In this document: positions 43,389 to 54,485 of the stretch, one piece after another
How positions within the stretch are numbered: the first letter of the stretch is position 1
Layout: each line of letters begins with the position of its first letter
Source of the DNA: Pseudo-nitzschia pungens
Taxonomy: Eukaryota > Bacillariophyta > Bacillariophyceae > Bacillariales > Bacillariaceae
Length of the DNA stretch: 64,000 nt
Reading direction: 5' to 3'
NCBI GenBank assembly: GCA_037355855.1
Contig: CM074765.1
Span: 3,410,001-3,474,000 of the forward strand
The notes under the pieces: model-generated
Databases searched by the model: none
Told to the model about the DNA's origin: nothing
What the model saw: only the letters and a program-made list of their open reading frames with translations
Translations under genes and position numbers: made by a program

Positions 43389-44835
43389 ACGACGACTGCC
43401 CGCGGGCCTCGGGACGGGGCCGGTCCTCGACGCGAGCGGGACGCCCCAAACCGGGCCGCTGCGACTCGTCCGAGCCATCTGGAACGCCGTCACGGCCTTT
43501 GACAACGCGCCGGTCAACATCTGGGACTACGATCCCAACAACCGCGGTGGCGGCAAACACAATGGTTGCGGCAAGATCCTCACGGCGCTGACGGACGCTC
43601 CCCCCCGGGTAAGCATCGACGCCGACACGATGGAGACGGTGTCCAGCTCGCGCCTCAATCGCCTCGCCGCGGGCTTTGGGGGCTACGAGTTGCTCACCAC
43701 GGCCCATCCCCTGTACGCCCTCGACGGCGACCACACCTACAACCTGGCGGTGGAGCTGGGATTTCCGTTTCCCGACGCCACCAGGGTCAATCTCGTGAGG
43801 GAATCCCCGCTGGGAGACCGGACCGTGGTGGGATCCTTCGCGGTCGGGGACGGGGTCCCGTACTTCCACTCGTTCGGGTTGACCCTCCACCACGCCATCG
43901 TTGTGGTCCAGCCCCTGCGGATCGACGCCGGGAACCCCTCGGCCATGCTGGAAAAGGGCTTTCTGCGATCCATGAAGGGCGTCGAAGGCACCCGCGTGGT
44001 GGTCCTCTCGCTCGAGACCGGCGAGCGCGTGCTGGACCGGAGGATCGACGACCCGATTTATTTCTACCACACCATTAGCGCGGCGGAGCTCGATGGGAAC
44101 GACGGCGAGATCGAGAACGACTCTGACACCGACAACGACACCGACAAACGCAAACGCAATCGCGGAACCGTGCTCAGCCTCCGCGTGTGCGCGTACGAGA
44201 CCCCCGACCAGATCACGGGAGAGAACCAGTTTTTGCGCCTCGAGCGGTGCAAGCGCGGGAGGGAATGGAGGAACAAGCTGCACCCGGGGGGTCGGTTCTG
44301 CGACGTGGTGTGCGATCTGCGCTCGCGGAGCGTGTCTCTCGAATGGTTCGACCCCGAATCCATGGGGAACCAGGGCTTCGAGCTCCCCGTCACGCGGTAT
44401 TCGAGAGCGCACGGTGGCAGTGGTGGTACTGCCCCAGCGACCCAACCGACCAAACCGTGGCCGGCCCCGATCGATGCGCACCCGCGGTACGTGTACTCCT
44501 TCGGGGCGTACGCGCTGGGCTCGGAGGACTTCGACGCGTACGGACTCTTCAAGTTCGACACGGAAACCAGAACCATCGCGGCGCACTACCGGGCCGAGTC
44601 CGTTTACCTCTCCGAGCCGGTCTTCGTCCCGGATCCGGAGGGAACCGCCGAGGACGACGGCGTCCTGCTGTGCCAGGCGTATTTCGGCGCCGAGCACGTG
44701 CGGGAAACCAGGCTCCTGGTGCTGGACGCCCGCACCATGGACGTGGTGGCGGAGGCCGGAACCGGCACGCGGGTGCCGATGGATTTTCACGGGGCGTGGA
44801 TTCCGAGCGACTCCGACTCGAATCGAATCGAATAG
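42847..44835 (+). CDS. carotenoid cleavage oxygenase, RPE65/BCO family
   Basis: A 662-residue single-exon gene. The N-terminus is a signal peptide ending HCRAFVVPF, with Phe after the likely cleavage site, consistent with plastid import in diatoms. An Asn-Thr/Asn-Ala repeat (39-62) from an AAC-ACC-AAT microsatellite follows. The catalytic domain starts with EDWISDAPDEVKEW and YVEGTWVRNGGG. All four Fe(II)-binding histidines are identifiable: H287 (TAHPLYALDG), H341 (YFHSFGLT), H408 (FYHTISA) and H648 (DFHGAW). The family cleaves carotenoid polyene chains with O2 to give apocarotenoids or retinal. The substrate cannot be read from sequence. Asn and Asp/Thr-Asp runs interrupt the domain at about 170-180 and 425-440. 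The long antisense ORF over this gene is a codon-use by-product. Confidence 0.9.
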
Positions 44836-45602
44836 ACTAGACCGGAAACGAAAAGAAACGAAAAGGCGAGAATCGACTCGAATACCGTGGGCTTGGGGAC
44901 AAACCAAGGGATCCCGCAACACCCGATGTCCGACCGACGCGTCGCAAACACTCCTGGTGCCAGGGAGCGCGAGCTGCGTCCGTACCGGCGTACGAATTAC
45001 CGATGATGGATCCATTGCAGGGTGTCCGGCCGGGCTCACTCAATCCCGGATCCTTGATGCTTCATTCAAAAGGAAAACCCGTCGTGTCCAAGCAGTTGAG
45101 AATCGGGGCTGCCGAGCCGTTCGGGATGCGAATGACGAAATAAATGTCATCGAAATACTAATCAGCGAGCACTACTGAACCATGAAATCATGTTATAAGA
45201 CTTCGGGTGGAAGGATCCTTTGCGAGGAGGAAGTTGTTGACCCAGGAGTCCAACTGGAAACGACGAAGAGGCAGCATACCGACGATACCGGAAGAAAACT
45301 AAAGAGCAAATTATTCTAGTACTGGGACGTCGCAATACGAGTATGGGTGACACTACTGGTGGTGGAGTTATCGATTGCAGTGATTTGATGTCTAAACGGA
45401 TCATAATTGAATTCACCGACTTCGTTCAATTGCGGAAAGATGGATTGTACGCATAGTGGACCTGCTCGTTGATGGGGAGAAAGCACATACCGTAGTCTTG
45501 TTTTGGATGCGAACGGAAACAATCTCGCACCATAGCTTGGATCCGTACGGTGTCCCATTTCTCCATCTGTCCGCCCCTTCCTTGTCATCCGTATTACCGG
45601 TA
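44836..45602. other. intergenic region between carotenoid oxygenase and MITE
   Basis: No ORF with coding character and no recognised RNA gene. It ends at the TA flank of MITE family 1, copy 2. Confidence 0.45.
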
Positions 45603-46275
45603 CCCGTGAAAAACTATAATGAATCACGTTTACCATAATGAATCATGTCGAGTGACAGCATCTTTGCTTTTTGGAATATCTCCTTGCATACACCACCTCT
45701 GTTCAAAGTAAAGACATCCTCTGTTAGCTAACACTCTACTCTACAATACTCTATATTCACTTTTAAACAACCTTGCTTATTCTTCCCTTAGTAAGCTCTC
45801 GAATACAGAAATTGGGCCGAAAATTGTGTGTTTTCGAGTGACAGCATCGAGCCGGCATAGTTTTTCGGCTTGCGTGCATGGTTTCCCAGCTTGCGCGCAG
45901 TCGAAAGAACATGATAATATTATTATTATGATTTATACCGTATGGTACATACATACAAAGAACAACAATTTTCAGACGTCAAGATGCTGTCACTCGATTG
46001 TATGGTCGCGTGTAGAAAATGTACCAGTGTCTACATTAACCATGATGGATCAATTTTTGGCAATTTTTCGAAAAAACCACTAACTACAGGGGGCCAAAGC
46101 TATGGATGTAAGTCACTGATTTCAACAGGAGTTGTTGCAAACAGTCGGTTTATAGTGTTTACGAATAGGTTGTAACTTTCGTTGAGGAGGTTTCCGTTAC
46201 TGGGAGGAGGTATTTGGTCAGATAGTGAGGCAACAATCTGTCACTCCGACGTGATTCATTTTAGTTTTTCACGGG
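45603..46275. mobile_element. 673-bp MITE with TA target duplication (family 1, copy 2, inverted)
   Basis: Left end CCCGTGAAAAACTATAATGA after TA (45601-45602); right end its inverse complement with few mismatches, followed by TA (46276-46277). Its interior is the reverse complement of 30234-30919, with an indel-rich middle (about 45890-45970). Same GAGTGACAGCAT words near 45648 and 45836, and inverted near 45985. Confidence 0.85.
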
Positions 46276-46277
46276 TA

Positions 46278-47082
46278 CCATAGCTTTTCAACTGAGTACG
46301 AGTACGTACACGCAAGCAGATCCGTACGTACGTTTGTACCTATTCTGTTTGACAGACACGGACACTGCGAACCTTAGCCCGATTGACTCCTTCGATTCAC
46401 ATCCACGTTTCCAAGGTCTTAGCTCGGCACCGCGTTAAGTGCCCTGATGCCAAAGAACAAGCTTGTTTTCCCGGGTTCGCCGCGTGCCCCGTTCCATCGA
46501 ATTTTTGGGATCGTTTGATTATTGCTTCGTATTTATTTTAATTAATTTTAAAATCGAACCATCGTGGATCACGAGCAATCGAGCGAGGCGAGAAACCAAG
46601 ATTGATTCCACGATTCAGTTAAGGACCGACTCACTCACTCACTCAGTAACACAACACAAGACACTCCACGCCACTAGCCGGTGTAACGGTACGGTACGTA
46701 CCAATTTTGATGGAATCGAATCAATCAAAATCAATCCATCATGGTGGTTTGTACCGCTGCCCCGCCGCGATACCAGTCTTGGTGGGAAGCGTCCCGCCCT
46801 CTTCCATTTCTGTTGATGGTACGAGTACTGTTCTGTAGCTAATCGTATCGTGGGAACGCCAACAGTACGGACAGGGGAAAACCAACGGAAACAAGAAACG
46901 AACCATCACCAACAACAATTCGTTTCCTGCCACTAGTAGCTGCATCAACAAAATTGTCACAAAACGCAAAACATCATTCGATTGCCTCGCACTGTGTTGT
47001 TTCCATTTTTTCGACTTGTGGAATTCTACTCGTATCTTTCGCTTATCATTATTTGCCATCTCCTTGTGCACAGAGCCAAACC
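46278..47082. other. upstream region of the MLLE-domain gene
   Basis: Contains GTACG runs (about 46305-46340, 46690-46705) and a CACT run (about 46630-46647). A CTCCTTGTGCACAG acceptor-like site ends at about 47073, 9 nt before the chosen ATG, so a 5'-UTR intron is possible. No other gene. Confidence 0.45.
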
Positions 47083-48576
47083 ATGGGTTGTACCGACAAG
47101 AATCAGAATAACTGCGTGAGCAGTTCCGATCGCTCGCCTTTCCATCCTGCGAAAGATGCAACGATCGCTGAAGCCGTCAAAGAAGACGTGACTACAGTAT
47201 CTGTCTCCTCTATTGCTAGTAGCAGCAGTAGCAGCTACGACACTAGTCCGTCGCGAGCGGAAGAGAAGTCGTCCGCCGCGAATACCATCACCCCGTCAGA
47301 AATCCAAGAGAAAATCGCTGCCATGCTTCTCGATATCGAACGGGAGCAAAAGCAGCAGGAGAAGCAACTCAATCGTCAGCGTGACCAAGACGAAGTCCAC
47401 GATAGTGGTGGCTTGCAGAAACTCAAGCAACAGATGGAAGAACTCCAAGAGATGCTGCCGTCGTTGCGGTTGGAACCAAGCCAGAGCAGTCACGAAACGA
47501 GTAGCACCACAAGCAGCTCCACGGATCACGGTGCGCCGGGAAGCAGCAGCAACAGCAACAAGATCAATAGCATTTTTGTTCGTCGAGACAGGAATCCCAT
47601 CATGATCACCAAGAAAGATGGCAATCCTATCCACGATATCGCTCAACGAGCCAAAACCCGCCAAAGACGATTGCAGAGAGAAAACGAAAGGATTTCAAAC
47701 CTGTACGGACCGGAGCCGCAGTCGTCCGAGACGACTCCTTCTCAATATAATTGTCACCATCATTTCACTCCCTTCCAATGCAGAAATCCACAGTCCGGTA
47801 AGATGTATTGGTTCGTTCCAGGGAGTCATTCACATCTGTTCGGGAGTCCCTTCCAGCCTCCCTACGATAAAAATCATCCACCAAGCACTCCCAACCACCC
47901 AGGCTCGGAATTCAACGCCGGAGAAACGATGGATCCCCCACACCGTTGGAAAGTACACCCTCATCCGGCGTTGTACACACCTCGCTCGTCGAGTCCCCAA
48001 CCGGAAATCCCGGACGTACCGTCCATTCACTCTATTCCTAGGTCGAGAAACAATCCGGTCGCTGGGGCTCCAACATCGCTTCACCCGCCTTCAAAAAATC
48101 TCTGGCAATCGGCGGAAGCAGCCTGTCCTACTCCTCGTCATCAATCTTCTCCAGGACCATCTCCAGAACCCAAGATACCGGACTTTGTCTACCCGCGTTC
48201 GGAGCAGCACGGTGCATTTCCCGCCGTTTCACCACCATTTGCGTCACTCGCACGAACGCCTGACTCGTTGACCAGCGACGAGCCGCAATCGAACCACGAT
48301 CGCGGTCCCCTGACTGCCAGCCGGTTGGCCTCTGCGTCTCCCGAGGATCAGAAAGAAATGATCGGTGAACAATTATACGACCGGATCTCCCGGTCGAATC
48401 CTTCCCTGGCCGGCCGAATCACGGGTATCCTATTGGAATCGGGCGATTGCTACGAGCTGTTGAATCTCCTGGAGAGCCCCGAAGAGTTGCTGAGAGACCG
48501 GGTTAGGGATGTTTTGCGTGTTCTAGAAGGTCATCAGTCACCCGCAGTGCTCGCCGGCATCGGGCTGGAGTGCTGA
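47083..48576 (+). CDS. MLLE (PABC)-domain protein without RRMs
   Basis: The frame is open from 46954, but ACCATGGGT at 47083 is in strong context just after an acceptor-like site, giving 497 residues. The C-terminal about 70 residues (415-485) match the MLLE/PABC domain of poly(A)-binding protein: LASASPEDQKEMIGEQLY, then RITGILLESGDCYELLNLLE corresponding to the KITGMLLE signature, then RDRVRDVLRVLEGH. MLLE domains bind PAM2 peptides in mRNA-decay and translation factors. The rest is Ser/Pro/Gln-rich, with a predicted coiled coil at about 70-130 (IQEKIAAMLLDIEREQKQQ, LKQQMEELQEMLPSL) and a short block PFQCRNPQSGKMYWFVPGSH near 230. No RRM is present, so this is not a PABP. A scaffold competing for PAM2 partners is inference. 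Confidence 0.75.
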   Translation: MGCTDKNQNNCVSSSDRSPFHPAKDATIAEAVKEDVTTVSVSSIASSSSSSYDTSPSRAEEKSSAANTITPSEIQEKIAAMLLDIEREQKQQEKQLNRQRDQDEVHDSGGLQKLKQQMEELQEMLPSLRLEPSQSSHETSSTTSSSTDHGAPGSSSNSNKINSIFVRRDRNPIMITKKDGNPIHDIAQRAKTRQRRLQRENERISNLYGPEPQSSETTPSQYNCHHHFTPFQCRNPQSGKMYWFVPGSHSHLFGSPFQPPYDKNHPPSTPNHPGSEFNAGETMDPPHRWKVHPHPALYTPRSSSPQPEIPDVPSIHSIPRSRNNPVAGAPTSLHPPSKNLWQSAEAACPTPRHQSSPGPSPEPKIPDFVYPRSEQHGAFPAVSPPFASLARTPDSLTSDEPQSNHDRGPLTASRLASASPEDQKEMIGEQLYDRISRSNPSLAGRITGILLESGDCYELLNLLESPEELLRDRVRDVLRVLEGHQSPAVLAGIGLEC

Positions 48577-49456
48577 GACGAGTCGATGTTCAGTACGGTG
48601 TTCCCGATCGGCGGGAAGAAACTGTTCCGGCTTCTTTCGGAGATCTCGACCCACATCACGTCCCATTGTATAATCGGAGAGTGTGGAAAATTGAAGAAAT
48701 GAAGAACTCTGCATTCTGCATTATGTTTCTCTGTACAGGTAAGGTTATGCAGAAAATGATAGTATTATTATTGTTACTACTAATATTTTCAAACAATTAA
48801 GTAGAAGAGGTACAATTACGAGCACGTGCGAGTAATATTACTAGTAATTACGTAGTAAGTTACTTCGTGCTTTTTATTATTCCCCCGACTTACTCGTACA
48901 CCGACTCTTTAAGCGATACGGAGTAAGGTTTACGAAGTACATCCGAAAAACCCGTGTTAGGTCATAAATGATTGGTCGACAGATCACAATCGAAATCAAG
49001 GATCGCACCGTCATCTCAAAATTATTTCTCAAAAAAATAAAAAATGTGGAAACTTCTCTGAAAGAACATACCAGTAGTAACCTTACTGGTACCTTACTGT
49101 TACTCGTTCTCGTCGTCGAGCGAAACGCTACGAGTACGTACCGTACGGTACCGTACAACCTCTGTCGATCTTTTTTTTTTAGACTGTAATTTTAAAAAAT
49201 TACAGATTGATGATCCATGACCCATTCTCTTGTGTCGGGTACATTCGCTCTGATTGCAAGATAAGCCTTAGTGTACCTGGTGGTACGGTACTGGGTAACC
49301 TTACTCGGGGCCAGCCCGAAAAGCACCATCATTATTACGAAGTAATTCGTAATTCATAACTTCGTAGTTTCTACTTTGTACGTATTCTCCAAGGAAAGCA
49401 AAGCGACCACAATACATCCGATACAGACCAACAAATCCAACCACCACGTCGCGACG
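48577..49456. other. intergenic region between MLLE-domain and prolyl hydroxylase genes
   Basis: Recurrent words CAGGTAAGGTTATG (about 48737), GTAGTAAGTTACTTCG (about 48851), AGTAACCTTACTGGTACC (about 49077) and GGGTAACCTTACTCGG (about 49291). No gene seen. Confidence 0.5.
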
Positions 49457-51475
49457 ATGCTCCGATCCAGACTCCACCGCCGAGCGGCAGCGCCGACGGC
49501 GTTCCTCGTCCTTCTGGCAGCACTCCTGCTGTTGACGAATTTCTCTACGGCTCCTGTTGATGCTTCGGAGGGGGTTTGTACGAATCCCAACGAAAGCTCG
49601 GGCGAATGCTCTTCGAAAAAGTCGACCGGCAGAAGCAATCCCAAGAGCCGCAAACGCATGTCCCCCTCCGATCTCCCGCCGCCCCACCTCTTCGACGAAT
49701 TCGGTCCGGCCAAGAACGTCTCCGTCTCCGAGGACCTCACGATGACGGTCATTCCCGGATCCCTCCAGCAGCAGGGGGAATCCGCGTTCGATTCGGAACT
49801 GGCGGTGCTGCCGAACTTTCTCCCCCGGGAGGTCGTCGCCGAGATGCTCCGGGTGCTGCGGGGGCACGAGAACGCCGACGCCGCCGGCGGCAAGACGACG
49901 ATCGACCTCGACAGCGAGCCGGATTCGGTCGACGGCATGACCTCCCAGGAGATCTTTCTGGACAACGACTCGCTGCGGCGAGGCCTGCCGAGCAAGTCGG
50001 ACCCCGGGGAAAACTTGGTGGGCCGCAGCGACTTTCGGAAAAAGCTCCGGGCCCTCACCGATCCGTACCTGGAAACCGCGCTGGTGCCGTTTCTGGAGAA
50101 GTGGTTCGGGACCGACAAGTGCGGACGGCCCGATCGGAACTGCACCCCGTGCTATTCGCTGATCCGCCGGTACCGGGCCGGGGAGCGACAGTCCCACGCG
50201 CCGCACTACGACGCTCACTCCTTCGTGACGGTGGTGGTCAGCCTGGCGGATTACGGAACCGAGTACACGGGAGGATTGTACGTGTCGACCAAGAACAGCG
50301 AAAAGCACTTTCTGAAGCTGAATCGGGGAGACGCCGTGGCGCACCAGGGGAGTAAGTATCTTCAAACGAAACAGCAACCTTTACAACAACAAAAACAACA
50401 ACAACAACAACAACAACAACAATAGTAGCACCGCACCGACTCGATGAAAAAACATCGACCGCCGTGTGGAATGAAAAAAAGCATGCAAAATGGGTCGATC
50501 GTTGGAATTCTGTTCTTTCGAGTTCGACTTGAGTTGTCCTTCTCACCAATTGCTGTTTATTATTTATGCTTTGCTTCGATTCGATTCGATTCGATTCGCG
50601 TCACTCGGTGGGTTGTGTCAGATCTTCACCACGGCGTCAAGGTCCTCGACACACGTGACGACGGCGGCCCCTCGGAGCGATGGAGCTGGGTCTTGTGGTT
50701 CCGCGATTCGAATACCTGCGAAGACCACGGAGACGAATGGTACCGCGACTGTTCCGAAGCCGGAAATCCGACCTGCATGTACATGCGGGCCTCCCGCCAG
50801 AGCGAGATGGAACAAATCTTGAAGTGGAACCGGTTGGCCTCCGACGGCGGCCACGCACAGGCCTCGGTCAAGCTGGCCTACGCGTACCTCAAACGGCTCG
50901 CCTCGAACCTTCCCCACGATCGGGAACGGGCCCGGCAACTCTTCGAAGCGGCGGTTGTATCGTCGAACGAACCGGACGGCCACTACGGATTGGCGGCCCT
51001 CTACCTGGAACGACTCGACGACCGGATCATGCAGGAGCCCACCGAGAAAGCAAAGTCCGAAGCGGCAGCGGCGGCCCGATCCTCCCCCGACATGATGCGG
51101 GCCATCCGGCACCTGGAAGAGGCGGCCCGGGGAGACCACGTCTTTGCCATGTTCAACCTGGGAATCTGCCACACGTACGGGTACGGCAGGGCCGACGGAT
51201 TCCGGGACTACCCGGCGGCCGTGGAGTGGTTCGAGGCCAGCGGCCTGCCGGAGGGCTTCTTTGCCAAGGCCTCGTACCTGCAGGTGGTGGCCGGCAACAA
51301 CGCCACGCTCCAGCGGCAGGCGCTGGACTTTCGGCGGAGGGCCCAGGTCCTGGGATTCGGATCTCCCTGGAGGGTGCCCGCTCGGGAACGCACCGGCAGC
51401 GGGGGGTCGGGGGGCGCCCAGCTGAACCTGGTATGGCCCCCGCTCCCCAACGGAGAGCGACCACCGCGGTGGTAA
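49457..51475 (+). CDS. prolyl 4-hydroxylase-like 2OG-Fe(II) dioxygenase with Sel1-like repeats
   Basis: Exons 49457-50351 and 50622-51475 (GTAAGT donor, GTTGTGTCAG acceptor, phase 1) give 582 residues. An N-terminal signal or anchor (11-27, PTAFLVLLAALLLLTNF) directs it to the secretory pathway. The dioxygenase domain (about 95-325) has Fe ligands H250 and D252 (HYDAHSF) and a distal His in LHHGVKV (301), which lies just past the intron; the Arg of RWSWVLWF is a candidate 2OG-binding residue. Sel1/TPR-like helices follow (about 360-530): AQASVKLAYAYLKR, HYGLAALYLER, AMFNLGICHTYGYG. The family hydroxylates prolines in secreted proteins; Sel1-like repeats may bind partners, as substrate-binding helices do in animal enzymes (inference). 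The 270-nt intron carries CAA and TCGAT repeats. Confidence 0.85.
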
Positions 51476-52580
51476 TCTTCGTAGCTATAGCAGTAACAGT
51501 AGTAGCACTAGCTATAGCAGCAGTAAGCTATAACACTAGCTGTGGCAGTGGCACTGCTAACAAACACTGGAGAGGAGAAACTACAATGCATGCATGCATG
51601 CATGCACGGAATGCGGGACAACAGCATCACCCAGAAAGCATCCGCTTGCGCAGCAGCAACAGCAGTTATTGTTGTTATCGCTGCTGCTGCTGCTGCTGCT
51701 GCTGCTACCGAGCATCTCTCGAGGGAGGAGACGAAAACCGAATGGAAACCAACACCGCGAACAACCTACCGTTCGCACTGACGAGCGCTCGGCACTCCTG
51801 CGACGCGACGCGACGAGACGAGACAAGGCGAAAACGCGAGACGAAACAGCTCGTCGAATGCGGCGCGGACTTGTCATTCCTACAGAACTACATATCCTTC
51901 CCTTGCGACGCTCCTTTCCATAGATTTACCTATTATATATATACATATACATATACATATATTGCGTTATAGGTGGTCTACTGGCTGACTATCAACGCCA
52001 GGCAGTCGTTTGATCGGACAACGCATGGTACGGAGTCGTACAATGGCGCCGTTCCTCGTTCGCGTCGTGATGGCATATCCAAAAACGTGGAAGCGATTTT
52101 GCCGCGTTTGCTGTGCCGTGTGTACATGCCGTACGTGTAGGTCACAACAAATACTGTTGCGTGAGACCCCCACCGCCCAAACAACGAGCGCAGCACAGCA
52201 CAACACAGTAGAGTACCGTACTCGTCGTCGGACGAAATCGGACGGGACGGGACGGGCTGGGATGCGCATCGTCTCGTCTCGTCTCGTCTCGGCTCGGACC
52301 GCAGAACCAATGTGTCGTTCCCGTGGCGCGTGGACCGAAGGATTGCCGCTCCGGTCGGTCCGTCGAGGCCCGACGCGGTGACGGGCAAGGCAAGGCAAGG
52401 CACGAAAGAACTCGTCGAGGTGCAATGCAATGCAAGGCGATGCGATGCGATGCGATGCAATCTCATGCAATCCAGGGAGATCGGAACTCGAAAATCCGAT
52501 CCACGCATGCCCTGGTCGGTGCGATTTGATTTCATTGGATTGGATTGGATTCGGTCCATATCACATCATATCACATCACA
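51476..52580. other. intergenic region with many simple repeats
   Basis: CATGCATG run (about 51587-51606), GCTGCT run (about 51681-51706), CGTCT pentamer run (about 52268-52290), GATGC run (about 52438-52458), GGATT run (about 52536-52551) and CATCA-type runs (about 52562-52590). The ORFs here are repeat by-products. Confidence 0.5.
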
Positions 52581-53720
52581 TCAACTCAACTCGATCGGTT
52601 CGTACGACCGACGCTTTCCCAGAAGGAACGAATCAAAGACGGCGTCCACGCGCTCCGAGTGGACGGCGGAAAAGACCCTGTCCGCGCGGACGTACACGGG
52701 GTATTTCCGGTCATCGATCCAGCACCATTGGTCGTCGTCGTCATCATCATCATCGTCGTCGTCGTCGTCGTCGTTCTCGTTCTCGTTGCTTCCGTTGGGG
52801 TCGTCGGTTGTAGTAGCAGCAGCAGCACAACCAGCGACAAGGCTCGGCGGCTCGAGCGGCCCGTGGCCGGGATACCATCCGTAGGTGGACCGGACGAATT
52901 CCCGGGCGAAGCAGACCGAAATCGACAGGCATCCCCTCAGGCAAACGTCCACGTAGGACTGCAGGATCGGGTTTTCCATCCGGGCCATGCCCGTGTAGCG
53001 CGCCTTGGGGACGTAGATCCAGATGCGCACGGCGCTTCGCTCGTCGTCGTCGTCGTCGTCGTCTGCGTCGCCGTCGTTCGAAGAAAGCTCGCTCGGGGTC
53101 GTGCGCCGCAAAAAGGTGTGCTTGTAGTACCTGTCCTCGATCGCTTGGTAGCTGCGGTCGCTGTCGCTGTCGCTGTCGCTGTATTTGTTGCTCTTGCTGT
53201 ATCTGTTGCTCGTTTCCGATGACGAGGATGCGATGGGATCGTCACCGCCATCGCTGTTGTCGTTGTCGTCATCGTCATCGTCGTCCCCGCTCGCCACGGC
53301 CGAGAGCAAGAGATCGTCCACCCGCTCGATCGATTCCGGATCCACCGAGTGGCGATCGTAGCCGCGCTCCCGCCGGTCGAGTTTTTCCAGGACGTCGAGT
53401 TCCGTCTCGTCGTCGTCGTCGCCGCTCGACGGAATGGGAACCAGCACACCGATGCAGGAGTGATCGGCGATCGCCGCCGAAGCGTCCGGAGACGACGACG
53501 GCAGCTTCCGGACCCCCAGGTACGTGTTGGGACCCCGGACGTTCCACAGGCGGACCCACCGTCGGAGGCGGACGGGAATGTGCCCGCCATCGGGATCGTT
53601 ATCGCGATCGGTTTCGCGATCGCGTTCCTCGTTGGGTTCGCCGAGAACGGAGGCCGTAGCGGCCCGGGATTCGGCGCAGATCAGCGAGCCGTACCCAAAG
53701 ACGTAGTGCCGGCGGCGCAT
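52581..53720 (-). CDS. gamma-glutamylcyclotransferase-like protein
   Basis: A 379-residue ORF starting MRRRHYVFGYGSLI. The YGSL loop (10-13) is the glutamyl-binding signature of the GGCT/AIG2-like fold, and E118 in LDRRERGYDR is at the catalytic-acid position. RLRRWVRLWN (51-60) and NTYLGV fit strands of the fold. Members release 5-oxoproline from gamma-glutamyl peptides or act on related amines; the substrate is not decidable here. The domain is interrupted by Asp/Ser-rich inserts (about 140-220) from GAC and TCG repeats, making the protein nearly twice the usual length. The C-terminal half has AVRIWIYVPKARYTG and a final acidic Asp run near 340. No targeting peptide is evident. Confidence 0.75.
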   Translation of the reverse strand: MRRRHYVFGYGSLICAESRAATASVLGEPNEERDRETDRDNDPDGGHIPVRLRRWVRLWNVRGPNTYLGVRKLPSSSPDASAAIADHSCIGVLVPIPSSGDDDDETELDVLEKLDRRERGYDRHSVDPESIERVDDLLLSAVASGDDDDDDDNDNSDGGDDPIASSSSETSNRYSKSNKYSDSDSDSDRSYQAIEDRYYKHTFLRRTTPSELSSNDGDADDDDDDDERSAVRIWIYVPKARYTGMARMENPILQSYVDVCLRGCLSISVCFAREFVRSTYGWYPGHGPLEPPSLVAGCAAAATTTDDPNGSNENENDDDDDDDDDDDDDDQWCWIDDRKYPVYVRADRVFSAVHSERVDAVFDSFLLGKRRSYEPIELS

Positions 53721-54485
53721 GGTGTTGTTGTTGCTGTTGCGTCGTGTTGTGATTTGGGCCAGTAATTACGGTATGGGTTGGGTTGGAATTTGCGTCGTTC
53801 CGATTCGATTCGATTCGATTCGATTCGGTTGTGCCGCTCGGAACCGTTTTCTTCGGTTTCCGTGTTTCTGTGATGATTGATTCATTCTTCTTGTTTCTTC
53901 TCCTCGATCGATAGCCCGTAACTTACCGGTAAACCTTACCGTAGGTAATATACTTGTGCGTGTACGTTCGAACAAAGAACGATGCAATCGATCTTCAAAT
54001 CTTCAGTGGCGTACAAAAAAACGTCACGATACCGGTTCACGGTAAACCTTAATTACGGTAAGGGTACCGGTACCTTAGGACTTACTAGTAGCCAAAATTA
54101 TTACGAAGTTTGAGTAAGGTTAAGGTTTAAGAATAGCTTACTTACTTTCGAGTCCCTCGGAAGGGAAAAAAATGATGATTGTTGATTCTACCGTACGCGT
54201 ATTATATTCAGACCCTATTTTATTCAAAACTGAATATTTTTTATGATGACAATAAAGGCGCCGGCTAGTTGCCAAAGGCAATAATTTAGATCTCCTAAGT
54301 AATGATAAAACTCTTCTAATTACAATATTGAGTATCGAAAATACAGGATGTGCTTGCTTGTGCAACTTCTGTACCTACTGGAGCGCAGCTACCACTTGTT
54401 CTCCTCGTGGTGGCATTTACACGACGCCTGATAGACTACAGAACCCCTACGCAACAGAGATCTGTTCTCCAGGTTACCGGCAATA
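53721..54485. other. intergenic region
   Basis: A TCGAT run at about 53801-53827 lies upstream of the cyclotransferase-like gene. GTAACTTACCGGTAAACC (about 53920), GTAAGGGTACCGGTACC (about 54057) and GAGTAAGGTTAAGGTTTAAG (about 54113) follow. No gene seen. Confidence 0.5.

Noticed and set aside
42724..45039. Minus-strand ORF of 771 residues covering the carotenoid oxygenase gene
   Set aside because: Its openness follows from G/C-ending codons and avoidance of TTA, CTA and TCA in the real gene. Composition is Val/Gly/Arg-rich without motifs. The plus strand has all four Fe-binding His.
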